The position numbers and the translations under genes were made by a program. Under the pieces are notes generated by a model. The model ran no database searches. It had not been told where the DNA came from and worked only from the letters and a program-made list of their open reading frames with translations. Positions 1-8,456 of a stretch of DNA of 47,743 bases are shown here, piece by piece; position 1 is the stretch's first letter; the number at the start of each line of letters is the position of its first letter. The stretch spans positions 1-47,743 of the forward strand of contig SEFA01000046.1 in NCBI GenBank assembly GCA_004210455.1, read 5' to 3'. This DNA is from Rubrivivax sp. (GTDB lineage Bacteria; Pseudomonadota; Gammaproteobacteria; Burkholderiales; Burkholderiaceae_C).

Positions 1-1211
1 CCGGCCACCAGCACGTAGTGGAAGTGGGCCACGACGTAGTAGGTGTCCTGCAGCTGGATGTCGACCGGCGCCACCGCCAGGATCAGGCCGGTGAAGCCGC
101 CCATCGTGAACACGAAGATGAAACCGATCGCCCACAGCATGGGCACCTCGAAGGTCATCGCGCCGCGCCACATCGTCGCCAGCCAGTTGAAGATCTTCAC
201 GCCGGTGGGCACCGCGATCAGCATGGTCGCGTACATGAAGAACAGCTGGCCCGTCACCGGCATGCCGGTGGCGAACATGTGGTGCGCCCACACGATGAAG
301 GACAGGATCGCGATCGAGGCCGTCGCGTACACCATCGAGGCATAGCCGAACAGGCGCTTGCGGGCGAAGGCCGGGACGATCTGGCTCACGATGCCGAAGG
401 CCGGCAGGATCATGATGTAGACCTCGGGGTGGCCGAAGAACCAGAAGATGTGCTGGTACATCACCGGGTCGCCGCCGCCCGCGGGCGTGAAGAAGCTGGT
501 GCCGAAGTGGCGGTCCGTCAGCGTCATCGTGATCGCGCCGGCCAGCACCGGCATCACCGCGATCAGCAGGTAGGCGGTGATCAGCCAGGTCCACGCGAAC
601 ATCGGCATCTTCATCAGCGTCATGCCGGGGGCGCGCATGTTGAGGATGGTCACGATGATGTTGATCGAGCCCATGATCGAGGACGCGCCCAGGATGTGCA
701 TCGCGAAGATGCCGGCGTCCATCGACGGGCCCATCTGCAGCGTCAGCGGCGCATAGAGCGTCCAGCCGGCCGCCGGCGCGCCGCCGGGCATGAAGAACGA
801 GCCCACCAGCATCAGCGCCGCCGGGATCATCAGCCAGAAGCTGAAGTTGTTCATCCGCGCGAAGGCCATGTCCGACGCGCCGATCTGCAGCGGGATCATC
901 CAGTTCGCGAAGCCGACGAAGGCCGGCATGATCGCGCCGAACACCATGATCAGGCCGTGCATCGTCGTGAACTGGTTGAACAGCTCAGGATTGAAGAACT
1001 GCAGGCCCGGCTGGAACAGCTCGGCACGGATGCACAGCGCCAGGATGCCGCCGATCATCAGCATCGTGAAGCTGAACAGCAGGTACATCGTGCCGATGTC
1101 CTTGTGGTTCGTCGCGAAGACCCAGCGCCGCCAGCCCGTGGGGGCATGGTGGTCGTGGTGATCGTCATGGTCATGGGCATGACCGGTCGGGTGGTCGAGC
1201 ACTGCACTCAT
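1..1211 (-). CDS. ctaD: Cytochrome c oxidase subunit I (partial, 3' end outside window)
   Basis: Catalytic subunit of the aa3-type terminal oxidase in the inner membrane, which carries the heme a and heme a3-CuB centres and reduces O2 while pumping protons. The reading frame starts at ATG 1209-1211 and runs open off the left edge, giving about 403 residues. After a His/Asp-rich leader it reads [18 protein letters not shown], the classic N-terminus of subunit I. The last codons before the edge read [13 protein letters not shown], which contains the two histidines (HFH) that bind heme a3 and heme a. About a quarter of the usual 530-residue protein is missing. It starts 25 bases after ctaC ends, so the two are surely cotranscribed. 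The identification is very secure. Confidence 0.97.
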   Translation of the reverse strand, partial: MSAVLDHPTGHAHDHDDHHDHHAPTGWRRWVFATNHKDIGTMYLLFSFTMLMIGGILALCIRAELFQPGLQFFNPELFNQFTTMHGLIMVFGAIMPAFVGFANWMIPLQIGASDMAFARMNNFSFWLMIPAALMLVGSFFMPGGAPAAGWTLYAPLTLQMGPSMDAGIFAMHILGASSIMGSINIIVTILNMRAPGMTLMKMPMFAWTWLITAYLLIAVMPVLAGAITMTLTDRHFGTSFFTPAGGGDPVMYQHIFWFFGHPEVYIMILPAFGIVSQIVPAFARKRLFGYASMVYATASIAILSFIVWAHHMFATGMPVTGQLFFMYATMLIAVPTGVKIFNWLATMWRGAMTFEVPMLWAIGFIFVFTMGGFTGLILAVAPVDIQLQDTYYVVAHFHYVLVA

Positions 1212-1236
1212 GTCAAATCCTCGGTGGCGGTTCGGG

Positions 1237-2421
1237 TCACTTGGCGCGTTCGGCCACGACTTCCGACGGCTGCACGATCTGGCCGGTCTTGTTGGACCAG
1301 GCGTTCTTCGTATAGGTCGCGACGGCGGCGATCTCGCTGTCCTTGAGCACCGTCTTCCAGGCCGGCATCTGGCCCTTGCCGTTCAGCACCAGGTGCAGCT
1401 GCTGGGCGTGGTCCTCGGCCTTCACGATCGCCGAGCCGTCCAGCGCCGGGAACTGGCCCGCGCCCTTGCCGTCGGCCTTGTGGCAGACCGCGCAGTTCGC
1501 GTCGAACAGCTTCTGGCCGCGGGCCATCAGCTCGTCCATCGTCCAGACCTTGCTCGGATCATCCGCCTTGGCGGCGATCTTCTTCTGCTCTTCGCCGACC
1601 CAGGCGCTGTAGTCCTTGGCGCTGAGCACCTTGACGTGGATCGGCATGTAGGCGTGCTCCTTGCCGCAGAGCTCGGCGCACTGGCCGTAGAAGTCGCCGG
1701 TCTGCTCGGCCTTGAACCAGGTGTCGCGCACGTAGCCCGGGATCGCATCCTGCTTGACCCCGAAGGCCGGCACCATCCAGGCGTGGATGACGTCGTCCGC
1801 GGTCGTGATGATGCGGATCTTCTTGTCGACCGGCACCACCAGCGGGTTGTCGACCTTGAGCAGGTAGTTGTCGACCTGGCCGGGATGGCCGGAGTCCGAC
1901 AGCGCGCGGTGCGAGGCGTCCAGCGTCGAGACGAAGCCGATGCCCTCGCCCTCGCCCTTCAGGTAGTCGTAGCCCCACTTCCACTGGTAGCCGGTGGCCT
2001 TGATCGTGATGTCGGAGTTGGTGGTGTCCTTCATCGCCACGACGACCTTGGTCGCGGGCAGCGCCATCAGGATGACGATGATGAAGGGCACGATGGTCCA
2101 CGCGATCTCGACCTTCACGCTTTCATGGAAGTTCGCGGGCACGGCGCCCTTGGACTTCCGGTGCTTGAAGATCGAATAGAACATGACCCCGAACACGGCG
2201 ATGAAGATCGCCAGACAGAGGATCAGCATCATGTTGTGCAGCCACATCTGCTCGTGCGCGATCTTGGTGACCGGCGGGTGCAGATTCAGCTGGTTGACGG
2301 CCGGACCTCCGGGGAGATCGTTGACCGCCAAGGCGACCTGGCTGGCCAGCGCGGCCGTCAGGCCGAACGCGAGCTGGCTGCAGCGGCGCCCCAGTTGCAC
2401 ACAACTGTGTTCAATCGTCAT
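1237..2421 (-). CDS. ctaC: Cytochrome c oxidase subunit II with fused cytochrome c domain
   Basis: Subunit II accepts electrons from cytochrome c through the CuA centre and passes them to subunit I. The 394 residues show a signal peptide (about 1-32), two membrane helices (about 63-85 and 105-125) and a periplasmic cupredoxin domain. The CuA ligands are visible: His213 in DDVIH, then Cys248, Cys252, His256 and Met259 in [14 protein letters not shown]-terminal cytochrome c domain carries CAVCH (310-314), with Met352 in QMPAW as the likely sixth ligand, so this is a caa3-like subunit II. The ATG at 2421 is preceded by AAAGAGA at suitable spacing. It is the first gene of the visible cox operon, followed by ctaD. 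Confidence 0.96.
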   Translation of the reverse strand: MTIEHSCVQLGRRCSQLAFGLTAALASQVALAVNDLPGGPAVNQLNLHPPVTKIAHEQMWLHNMMLILCLAIFIAVFGVMFYSIFKHRKSKGAVPANFHESVKVEIAWTIVPFIIVILMALPATKVVVAMKDTTNSDITIKATGYQWKWGYDYLKGEGEGIGFVSTLDASHRALSDSGHPGQVDNYLLKVDNPLVVPVDKKIRIITTADDVIHAWMVPAFGVKQDAIPGYVRDTWFKAEQTGDFYGQCAELCGKEHAYMPIHVKVLSAKDYSAWVGEEQKKIAAKADDPSKVWTMDELMARGQKLFDANCAVCHKADGKGAGQFPALDGSAIVKAEDHAQQLHLVLNGKGQMPAWKTVLKDSEIAAVATYTKNAWSNKTGQIVQPSEVVAERAK

Positions 2422-2700
2422 GGTCGTCTCTTTATCCAGTCTTTCTCAAGCTCTTGTCACCCAGGTCTCTTCCAGGCGGCTTCGGCGCTCGAGCCCGCTC
2501 GTAGCGCGGGCTCCGGCGCCAAGCGATGGCGGAAACCTACGGGGCCAGCAGACGTACTCCAGTCGGGGGCGGATTCTAGCCCACCCCCCTGGCGCACTAT
2601 GACTGGGCGCGACGCGCCAAACCGCCCAGGATTACCCGCAGAATGGTGCGTTCCCGCCCTCTGGAAACGCGGGGCTAGCCGAGCCCGCGAAGCATGGGGG
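2422..2700 (-). promoter_or_regulatory. ctaC upstream region with two-part hairpin
   Basis: This 279-base stretch between the methyltransferase stop and ctaC has no convincing gene. It holds a nested inverted repeat: GAGCCCGC at 2491-2498 pairs with GCGGGCTC at 2506-2513, and outside it GGCGC at 2484-2488 pairs with GCGCC at 2516-2520. The structure lies about 65 bases upstream of the ctaC start, so it could be an operator, a leader structure or the end of the upstream transcript. No run of T follows it on either strand. The promoter of ctaC is expected here, but I cannot point to convincing hexamers. Confidence 0.4.
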
Positions 2701-3618
2701 TCAGTGTTTGCCCGCGCCGCGCACCATCGCCCGCATCTGGTCCAGCGAGACCTCGGTCGTGGCCGCCACCTTCAGCTTCGGTTGAGGCTTGAACGCATGA
2801 CCGTAGACCAGTTCGATGCTCAGCGACAGGCGGCCGTCCGGACCGCGCAGGGACTCGAGCGCGCGCAGGAGCCGTTCGCGCCAGGCTTTCGTGCGCAGAC
2901 CGCGCAGACGGGCCGGGGCGAGGTTGCCGCCGAGTGCGCGCAGATCGCGCAGGAGATCCTGCGGCGAGCCCCAGGTGAGCTTCAGATGTTCCTGGTCCAT
3001 CACGGGATCGGCGAAGCCCGCATGCACGAGCAGGTCGCCGAGGTCGTGCATGTCGACCCAGTCCGGTGCCGGCGGGCCCCAACCCTCGCGGGCGAAGATC
3101 GGACGCAGTTCGATGAAGCTGTCCGGGCCGAGGCAGGAGAACATCAGGCAGCCTTCGACCGCGAGGCCGGCGTGCCAGGTCTTCACCAGCGCGGGCTTGT
3201 CGGCCTCGGCGTGCAATTCCATGTTGGACCACGCCAGCTGCGCGGCGCCGGCGGGCGGCTCGGTGATGAGCTCGGTCGGCGCGCTGCCGCGCAGCTTGTC
3301 CACCATCGATTGCATGAAGCCGCGCCTGAGCCGTTGCGCGAGCAGCGCGCGCACCTCGGCGTCGGGTTCGAGCCACAGCTGCGTCGATTGCGGGTAGCGC
3401 TCGCGGAGGCCTTCGTCGCCGCCGCCGAGGGCGGGCCGGCTCTGCAGCACGGCCGTGGGCTGGAGGCGGATCACCGACAGCCGGTCCAGCATGCGCGAGG
3501 CCACTTCCTGATGCAGCCACGGAGCCTGGTTCGAAGCGGACAGGCGACGGCGCTGCCGGAGCGCCGCGCCCGCATCGATCTGCTGTGTGCCCGGCGGCAA
3601 GGCCTCATCTCCAGTCAT
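2701..3618 (-). CDS. BioC-like class I methyltransferase family protein
   Basis: A 305-residue protein resembling the malonyl-ACP O-methyltransferase (BioC) family found next to comF in many Burkholderiales. Visible hallmarks are an N-terminal RLQP preceding a beta strand, a mid-protein segment of the LAWSNMELH type and the block FSCLGPDSFIELRPIF (family: F-S-x-x-G-P-x-T-x-x-E-L). The later MHDLGDLLVHAGFADPVMD also fits. The SAM-binding motif I is odd: where the family has D-x-G-x-G-x-G, this protein reads LQSRPALGGGD, so cofactor binding is doubtful. The start at ATG 3618 lies 21 bases from the divergent comF start; a longer open frame extends upstream but would overlap comF. The true reaction is uncertain. 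Confidence 0.75.
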   Translation of the reverse strand: MTGDEALPPGTQQIDAGAALRQRRRLSASNQAPWLHQEVASRMLDRLSVIRLQPTAVLQSRPALGGGDEGLRERYPQSTQLWLEPDAEVRALLAQRLRRGFMQSMVDKLRGSAPTELITEPPAGAAQLAWSNMELHAEADKPALVKTWHAGLAVEGCLMFSCLGPDSFIELRPIFAREGWGPPAPDWVDMHDLGDLLVHAGFADPVMDQEHLKLTWGSPQDLLRDLRALGGNLAPARLRGLRTKAWRERLLRALESLRGPDGRLSLSIELVYGHAFKPQPKLKVAATTEVSLDQMRAMVRGAGKH

Positions 3619-3639
3619 GGGGCGGTATTGTAGGCGGCC

Positions 3640-4419
3640 ATGCTTGACCTGTTCCGTCGCCGGGCATTGGCGCGATCCTCGATGGCGAGCGGCCTCGCGG
3701 GGTTCTGGCCGGGACAGTGCACGTTCTGTCGGTGCTGGTGCCGGGGCGCACTGTGCGAGGACTGCGAGGCGCTGCATCCGGTCGACGCGGGGCCGCGTTG
3801 CGCACGCTGCGCCCTGCGGCTGCCGGCCGGTACGCGCGCCACGAACGCGATGCGCTGCGGACGTTGCGCGTCGCATCCGATGCCGTTGTCGCGTTGCGTC
3901 GCGGGAATGGACTACCTGTTTCCGTGGGACCGGCTGCTGCTCGGGCTGAAATTCGGCGAACGTCTGGAACACGCACCGCTGCTGGCCGCCCGGCTGTCGA
4001 GGGCACTCGAACTCGCGCGGGTCGAGCCGCCCGATCTGATCATGCCGGTCCCGTTGTCCGCGCAGCGGCTGCGCGAGCGCGGCTATAACCAGGCGCATGA
4101 GATCGCGCGGCGGCTGATCCTCCCCGCTGAGAGGCAGTCACCGTCGCAGGTGCAGGTGCAAGTGCAGCGACAATCACGCCTTTGCGCGCTGACCTTGATG
4201 CGCGTGCGTCACACCGACCAGCAGGCGCAGTTGCCGCTCGACGAGCGCCGCGGCAACCTGCGCGGCGCGTTCGCCGTCGTGAAGCCGGTGCACGGACTGC
4301 GCGTCGCGATCGTGGACGACGTCATGACCAGCGGCGCCACGCTGCACGAGGCCGCGCTGGCCGTGCGCCGCGCCGGGGCCGCCGACGTGCAGGCCTGGGT
4401 CGTCGCCCGCACGCCTTGA
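3640..4419 (+). CDS. comF: ComF family phosphoribosyltransferase-like protein
   Basis: ComF/GntX-type protein of 259 residues, linked in other bacteria to DNA uptake and use of external DNA. The N-terminal third is a cysteine-rich zinc-ribbon region (CTFC at 27-30, CEDC at 39-42, CARC at 54-57, CGRC at 73-76). The C-terminal half is a type I phosphoribosyltransferase fold with its PRPP loop VDDVMTSGAT beginning at residue 225. It is transcribed divergently from the methyltransferase with only 21 bases between the starts, so its promoter must lie inside that gene or be very compact. trmL follows after 37 bases. The family assignment is firm, but a competence role here is inference. Confidence 0.9.
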   Translation: MLDLFRRRALARSSMASGLAGFWPGQCTFCRCWCRGALCEDCEALHPVDAGPRCARCALRLPAGTRATNAMRCGRCASHPMPLSRCVAGMDYLFPWDRLLLGLKFGERLEHAPLLAARLSRALELARVEPPDLIMPVPLSAQRLRERGYNQAHEIARRLILPAERQSPSQVQVQVQRQSRLCALTLMRVRHTDQQAQLPLDERRGNLRGAFAVVKPVHGLRVAIVDDVMTSGATLHEAALAVRRAGAADVQAWVVARTP

Positions 4420-4456
4420 TGCCACGCCTCGATTCCCGTCGAAAGAACACCGTCTC

Positions 4457-4927
4457 ATGTTCAACATCGTGCTGGTCCATCCGGAGATTCCGCCCAACAC
4501 CGGCAACGTGATCCGGCTGGCGGCCAATACCGGCTGCCGGCTGCACCTGATCGAGCCCTTGGGGTTCTCGATGGAAGACAAGCTGCTGCAGCGCGCCGGT
4601 CTCGACTATCACGAGTACGCGCCGGTGCTGCGGCATGCGGACTGGGAACGCTTCATCGCCGCGGAGCGGCCTGACGCCACGCGGATGTTCGCGTTCACAA
4701 CGCGCGGCAGCCGGCTGCTGCCGTCGGTCGAACTCAAGCCCGGCGACTGGCTGGTCTTCGGCTGCGAGACGGCCGGCCTGCCGACGGCCTTGCGCGACAG
4801 CTTCCCGCTCGAACAACGCGTGCGCCTGCCGATGCGAGACGGACAACGCAGCCTGAACCTCAGCAACGCGGTGGCCGTAGCGGTCTTCGAAGCATGGCGC
4901 CAGAACGGCTACGTCGACGGCGTCTGA
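4457..4927 (+). CDS. trmL: tRNA (cytidine(34)-2'-O)-methyltransferase
   Basis: SPOUT-class enzyme that methylates the ribose of the wobble base in certain leucine tRNAs using S-adenosylmethionine. The 156 residues match the family length. The N-terminus MFNIVLVHPEIPPNTGNVIR and the following AANTGCRLHLIEPLGF are diagnostic. Further on, FGCETAGLP gives the knotted SAM-binding loop and RSLNLSNAVAV the C-terminal trefoil knot signature. It lies 37 bases after comF, probably in the same transcript, and ends 6 bases from the convergent Bug-receptor gene. No terminator-like structure is visible in that 6-base gap, so the convergent transcripts probably overlap. Confidence 0.95.
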   Translation: MFNIVLVHPEIPPNTGNVIRLAANTGCRLHLIEPLGFSMEDKLLQRAGLDYHEYAPVLRHADWERFIAAERPDATRMFAFTTRGSRLLPSVELKPGDWLVFGCETAGLPTALRDSFPLEQRVRLPMRDGQRSLNLSNAVAVAVFEAWRQNGYVDGV

Positions 4928-4933
4928 GCAACG

Positions 4934-5935
4934 TTATTCGCGTTCCAGCTTCAACTGCTTGATCAGCGCGCCCCAGCGCTTGCGTTCGTCGCTCATGAGG
5001 CTGTCGAGCCCTTCGGGCGAGGTGCCTGCCGCGCTGAAGTAGAGCGGCAGCAATTCGCGTCGGAAGGCGTCGTTGCGCACGATGCGGATGACCTCATCAG
5101 CAATGCGCCGCACGATCGTCTCGGGCGTGCCGGCAGGCGCAAGCACCGCCTGCCACGACGTGGCTTCGAAGCCGGGATATCCGGACTCCGCCACGGTCGG
5201 CAGTTCCGCGAGCGCGCCGAAGCGTCCTGCGCTGGTCACGGCAAGCGCCTTCAGCTTCCCGGCCTTCACCTGAGGCATCGCGATCGCCGGCACCATGAAG
5301 CCGGCGTGGATCTGCCCGGCCAGCATCGCGTTCACCACTTGCGGGAAGCCCGCATACGGCACATGGACCAGCTTCAACCCGGTACGTGCGATGAAGGATT
5401 CCATCGCCAGATGCGCCGCGCTGCCGATCCCGATGCTGCCGTAGTTCAACGCCCCCGCGCGCTGCTTCGTCAACGCGACGAACTGCGCCAGCGTGTCCAC
5501 GCCGAGCGACGGCGGCACGACGAGCACGTTCGGCGAACTCGCAATGAAGCTGACCGCGCGCAGCTCGCGCTGCGGGTCGTATGGCAAGGCCTTCGCGAGC
5601 AGCGGCGCGGTGATCAACGGCCCCTGGATCGTGAACAGCAGCGTGTGCCCGTCGGGCGCGGCCTTGGCGACCGCGCCGGTGCCGATGTTGCCGCCTGCGC
5701 CGGGCTTGTTGTCGATGACGACGGGCTGGCCGAGCGCCTGTGCGAGCGGCTCGGCGAGATACCGCGCGACCAGGTCCGGCGAACTGCCGCCGGGGAACGG
5801 CACGACGAGGCGGATCGGCCGCGAGGGCCACGTCGTCGCCGCGCGGCCGGACAGCGGCCACGTGCCGAATGCGGTCGTGGCGGCCGTGGCGGCCGTGGCG
5901 CCAACCGCGGCGATCCACCCGCGACGCTTCACCAC
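4934..5935 (-). CDS. Bug family (TctC-like) periplasmic solute-binding protein
   Basis: A 333-residue extracytoplasmic receptor of the Bug/TctC family, greatly expanded in Burkholderiales, which usually binds small carboxylates. The signal peptide spans about 1-32, with a KRRG start that could use Tat or Sec and cleavage near GRA. The mature start reads [19 protein letters not shown], which is the family signature, followed by [20 protein letters not shown]. No TctA/TctB membrane genes are nearby, as is usual for orphan Bug proteins. The ATG at 5935 overlaps the end of gpsA by 7 bases, so translation is likely coupled to gpsA, an unusual partner. The ligand cannot be predicted. Confidence 0.92.
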   Translation of the reverse strand: MVKRRGWIAAVGATAATAATTAFGTWPLSGRAATTWPSRPIRLVVPFPGGSSPDLVARYLAEPLAQALGQPVVIDNKPGAGGNIGTGAVAKAAPDGHTLLFTIQGPLITAPLLAKALPYDPQRELRAVSFIASSPNVLVVPPSLGVDTLAQFVALTKQRAGALNYGSIGIGSAAHLAMESFIARTGLKLVHVPYAGFPQVVNAMLAGQIHAGFMVPAIAMPQVKAGKLKALAVTSAGRFGALAELPTVAESGYPGFEATSWQAVLAPAGTPETIVRRIADEVIRIVRNDAFRRELLPLYFSAAGTSPEGLDSLMSDERKRWGALIKQLKLERE

Positions 5936-6954
5936 TCGGACTTGGCCTGGCGCCCCATCAGCGCGTCCAGGGCTTCGTACGTGGTCATGCGGCCTTCCAG
6001 GACCTCGACCACCGCGGCGGTGATCGGCATGTCGACGCCGGCTCTCCGCGCGCGGGCCAGCACCGTCGGCGCGCTGTAGACGCCCTCGGCGACATGTCCC
6101 AGCTTCACGAGGATGCCGGGCAGGTCCAGGCCCTCGGCGAGCAGCAGCCCCACGCGACGATTGCGCGACAGGTCACCGGTGGCCGTGAGCACGAGATCGC
6201 CCAGGCCCGCGAGCCCGAGCAGCGTCTCCTGCTGCGCGCCCAGCGCGAGCGCCAGCCGCTGCATCTCGGCGAGTCCGCGCGTGATCAGCGCGGCTCGGGC
6301 GTTGAGACCCGGCCCCTTCAAGCCCTTCGCTTCGGCGACGAGTCGCAGGCCATCGGCGATGCCGACGGCGATCGCCATCACGTTCTTCACCGCGCCGCCG
6401 ACTTCGACGCCGACCGGATCGGCCGACGAATACACCCGCAGCCGTTCGCTGTGGAACGCCGACACGCCCAGTTGGGCGAGCGCCGCGTCACCCGAGGCGG
6501 ACACCAGGGCAGTCGGTTGACCGGCGGCCACCTCCTGCGCAAAGCTCGGCCCGGACAGGATGCCGGTGGCCAACCGCGGCGCGACCTCGCGGGCGATCTC
6601 ATGGCCGAGCAGCCCGGTGCCGGCCTCGAAGCCCTTGCACAGCCACTGCGCACGCGCGCCAGGCGGCAACTGCGCCAACATCCCGCGCAGGCCCGACATC
6701 GGCGTCGCGATGACGATCAAGCCCTCGCGACCCTGCGCGATCGCCCGGTCCAGATCGTCGGTCAGTGCAAGCGCGGCCGGCAAGGGCGACCCGGGCAGGT
6801 AGCGGACGTTGCACCGGTCGGTGCGCATCGCGGCGATCGCGCCGGCGTCGCGCGCCCACAGCGTCACCTCATGGCGCGCGCTCGCGGCGATCGCCAGCGC
6901 CGTGCCCCAGGCACCGGCGCCGAGCACGCTGATCTTCATGCGCGGAGCAGTCAT
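5929..6954 (-). CDS. gpsA: Glycerol-3-phosphate dehydrogenase [NAD(P)+]
   Basis: Reduces dihydroxyacetone phosphate to sn-glycerol 3-phosphate, the backbone of phospholipids. The 341 residues begin with a Rossmann fold: [17 protein letters not shown] carries the G-x-G-x-W-G nucleotide-binding motif at about 12-17. Later segments [15 protein letters not shown], the catalytic-lysine helix [18 protein letters not shown] and [17 protein letters not shown] are all family hallmarks. The start at 6954 is taken as the longest form; an internal ATG at 6939 immediately before KISVLG is equally possible because neither has a clear ribosome site. It follows secB by 107 bases in the conserved grxC-secB-gpsA order. 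Confidence 0.96.
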   Translation of the reverse strand: MTAPRMKISVLGAGAWGTALAIAASARHEVTLWARDAGAIAAMRTDRCNVRYLPGSPLPAALALTDDLDRAIAQGREGLIVIATPMSGLRGMLAQLPPGARAQWLCKGFEAGTGLLGHEIAREVAPRLATGILSGPSFAQEVAAGQPTALVSASGDAALAQLGVSAFHSERLRVYSSADPVGVEVGGAVKNVMAIAVGIADGLRLVAEAKGLKGPGLNARAALITRGLAEMQRLALALGAQQETLLGLAGLGDLVLTATGDLSRNRRVGLLLAEGLDLPGILVKLGHVAEGVYSAPTVLARARRAGVDMPITAAVVEVLEGRMTTYEALDALMGRQAKSEW

Positions 6955-7008
6955 GGTCGGTTCGAAAATCGATGAAGAGCTCGATGAAATGAATCTCGCA
7001 ATGAAACA

Positions 7009-7041
7009 CGCCGGCCTGCGGAGAGGTCCGCGAAGCCGGCG
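7009..7041 (-). terminator. Hairpin between secB and gpsA (weak terminator candidate)
   Basis: CGCCGGC at 7009-7015 pairs with GCCGGCG at 7035-7041, and the interior can fold further (CTGCGG with GTCCGC). On the minus strand the stem is followed only by TGTTTCAT, a poor T tract. It may be an attenuator or an RNA-stabilising stem between secB and gpsA rather than a full terminator. Confidence 0.35.
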
Positions 7042-7061
7042 CGTTCATGGGCGTGCGACGC

Positions 7062-7526
7062 TCAGTTCGGTGCGCCTTCGCCCTGGCCGCTGGCGGCCAG
7101 TTGCGCCTGCTGGGCTTCGAACATCGCCTGGAAGTTCACTTCCGTCAGCATCACCGGCGGGAAGCCGGCGCGCGTGCAGACGTCGGAGACGATCGCGCGC
7201 AGGTACGGGTAGATCATCTGCGGGCAGACGATCGCCAGGATGCCTTCGAGCTGGTCCTGCGGCAGGTTGCGGATCTCGAAGATGCCGGCCTGCTTGGCTT
7301 CGATCAGGAACAGGGTCTTGTCCTGCACCGTCGTCGTGACGGTGGCGGTGACGCTGACTTCGAACAGGCCTTCGGCGACCGGTTCGGCGGCCAGCGAGAG
7401 CTTGATGTCGACTTGCGGCTGCGCCTGCTCCAGCAGGATCGCCGGGGCGTTGGGCTGCTCCAGCGACAGGTCCTTCAGGTACATGCGCTGGATCTGGAAC
7501 ACGGGAGCGTTGTTGTCGTCGGCCAT
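7062..7526 (-). CDS. secB: Protein-export chaperone SecB
   Basis: Tetrameric cytosolic chaperone that keeps precursor proteins unfolded and hands them to SecA. With the ATG at 7526 the protein has 154 residues starting [19 protein letters not shown], a typical SecB N-terminus. The block [24 protein letters not shown] is the strongly conserved SecB signature, and the acidic surface for SecA binding is also present. A TTG four codons upstream keeps the frame open but has no better ribosome site. The gene lies between grxC and gpsA, the same order as in Escherichia coli. A strong terminator-like hairpin (7541-7573) precedes it, so secB may have its own promoter or depend on readthrough. Confidence 0.96.
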   Translation of the reverse strand: MADDNNAPVFQIQRMYLKDLSLEQPNAPAILLEQAQPQVDIKLSLAAEPVAEGLFEVSVTATVTTTVQDKTLFLIEAKQAGIFEIRNLPQDQLEGILAIVCPQMIYPYLRAIVSDVCTRAGFPPVMLTEVNFQAMFEAQQAQLAASGQGEGAPN

Positions 7527-7540
7527 GGGGTCATCCAAAT

Positions 7541-7573
7541 GAAAAAGCCCGCCAGCGGCGAGCCGTGGCGGGC
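7541..7573 (-). terminator. Rho-independent terminator after grxC
   Basis: On the minus strand GCCCGCCA (7573-7566) pairs perfectly with TGGCGGGC (7554-7547) around an 11-base loop and is followed by TTTTTC. This is a classic intrinsic terminator for the rhodanese-grxC transcript. It ends only 15 bases before the secB ATG, so it may act as an attenuator controlling secB. Confidence 0.8.
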
Positions 7574-7646
7574 ATTATGACCGAGCGTTCGCGACAGTCC
7601 GGTGAGGGGTTTCCGGAGATCGGCGACGGCTTCGGGTCGGGAGGTA

Positions 7647-7904
7647 TCAGGCCTGCAACAAGGGTTGCAGACCGCCGCGCTGGTCCAGCGCGATCAGGTC
7701 GTCGCAACCGCCGACATGGGTCTCGCCGATGAAGATCTGCGGCACCGTGCGGCGGCCGGTCTGCTGGATCATCGTGTCGCGCTGCGACGGATCCAGGTCC
7801 ACGCGCACTTCCTCGATCTGCTCCACGCCCCGCTGCTTGAGCAGGTGCTTGGCCCGCACGCAGTACGGGCAGACCAGGGTCGTATACATCTTCACGGCGG
7901 CCAT
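7647..7904 (-). CDS. grxC: Glutaredoxin 3
   Basis: Small glutathione-dependent thiol oxidoreductase of 85 residues, the normal length for class 3 glutaredoxins. The active site is CPYC at residues 12-15, after the strand VKMYTT. The cis-proline and glutathione-binding block RRTVPQIFIGETHVGGCDDL follows as expected. It lies 69 bases downstream of the rhodanese gene and upstream of secB, in the conserved rhodanese-grxC-secB-gpsA order. The clear terminator after it marks the end of the first transcription unit. Confidence 0.96.
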   Translation of the reverse strand: MAAVKMYTTLVCPYCVRAKHLLKQRGVEQIEEVRVDLDPSQRDTMIQQTGRRTVPQIFIGETHVGGCDDLIALDQRGGLQPLLQA

Positions 7905-7973
7905 CGCCAGTTCTCCAAGAATCGTGTCGAGCGTCTTTCGGCAATCGTCATGCCGGCGCGGTCGCCAGGGCGG

Positions 7974-8393
7974 TCAGGCCGCGGAACTCTCGACGGGCAA
8001 ACTCGCCTCGCGCCAGGCGGTCAGACCGCCCTGGACAGCGACCGCGTTCGCGTAGCCCTGTTTCTGCAGGATGCCAGCCGCGCGCTGCGCGCGTGCGCCG
8101 GTCTTGCACATCAGCACCACCGGCAGGGCCTTGTTGCCGGGCAGTTGCTTGGCCGGGAGGTCCGTGCCAGTCAAGGTCGACAGCGGCACATTGCGGGCGC
8201 CCTTCGCGTGAGCGGCGGCGAACTCCTCCGGCTCGCTCACGTCGACCAGCACACCCTTCTCGCGGTTGACCAGGCGCACCGCCTCGGCCGTCGGCACGCC
8301 GCCCGCCTTGCCGCGCATCGACGTCCACAGCAGCAGACCGCCCGACACCAGGGCCGACAGCACGAGATACCAGTTTTCAATCAGGAACTTCAA
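7974..8393 (-). CDS. Membrane-anchored rhodanese-like protein (YibN type)
   Basis: A 139-residue single-domain rhodanese with an N-terminal membrane helix (about 7-24) and the sulfurtransferase fold in the rest. The active-site loop is CKTGARA with the catalytic cysteine at 96, preceded by the strand PVVLM. The domain features DVSEPEEFAAAHAKGARNVP (substrate side) and GGLTAW near the C-terminus match the family. It corresponds in position and type to E. coli YibN, which also heads grxC-secB-gpsA. The precise sulfur acceptor is unknown. The family call is firm and the physiological role is open. Confidence 0.92.
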   Translation of the reverse strand: MKFLIENWYLVLSALVSGGLLLWTSMRGKAGGVPTAEAVRLVNREKGVLVDVSEPEEFAAAHAKGARNVPLSTLTGTDLPAKQLPGNKALPVVLMCKTGARAQRAAGILQKQGYANAVAVQGGLTAWREASLPVESSAA

Positions 8394-8456
8394 GGCGGGG
8401 CCCGTTCGGTTGGATGCAAAAGCCGAGGATTATAGAAACTCCGCCAGGAAGGCCCG

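Noticed and set aside
1210-3633. 807-codon plus-strand open frame across ctaC and the methyltransferase
   Set aside because: It spans two real minus-strand genes and an intergenic region, and its product lacks any recognisable domain.
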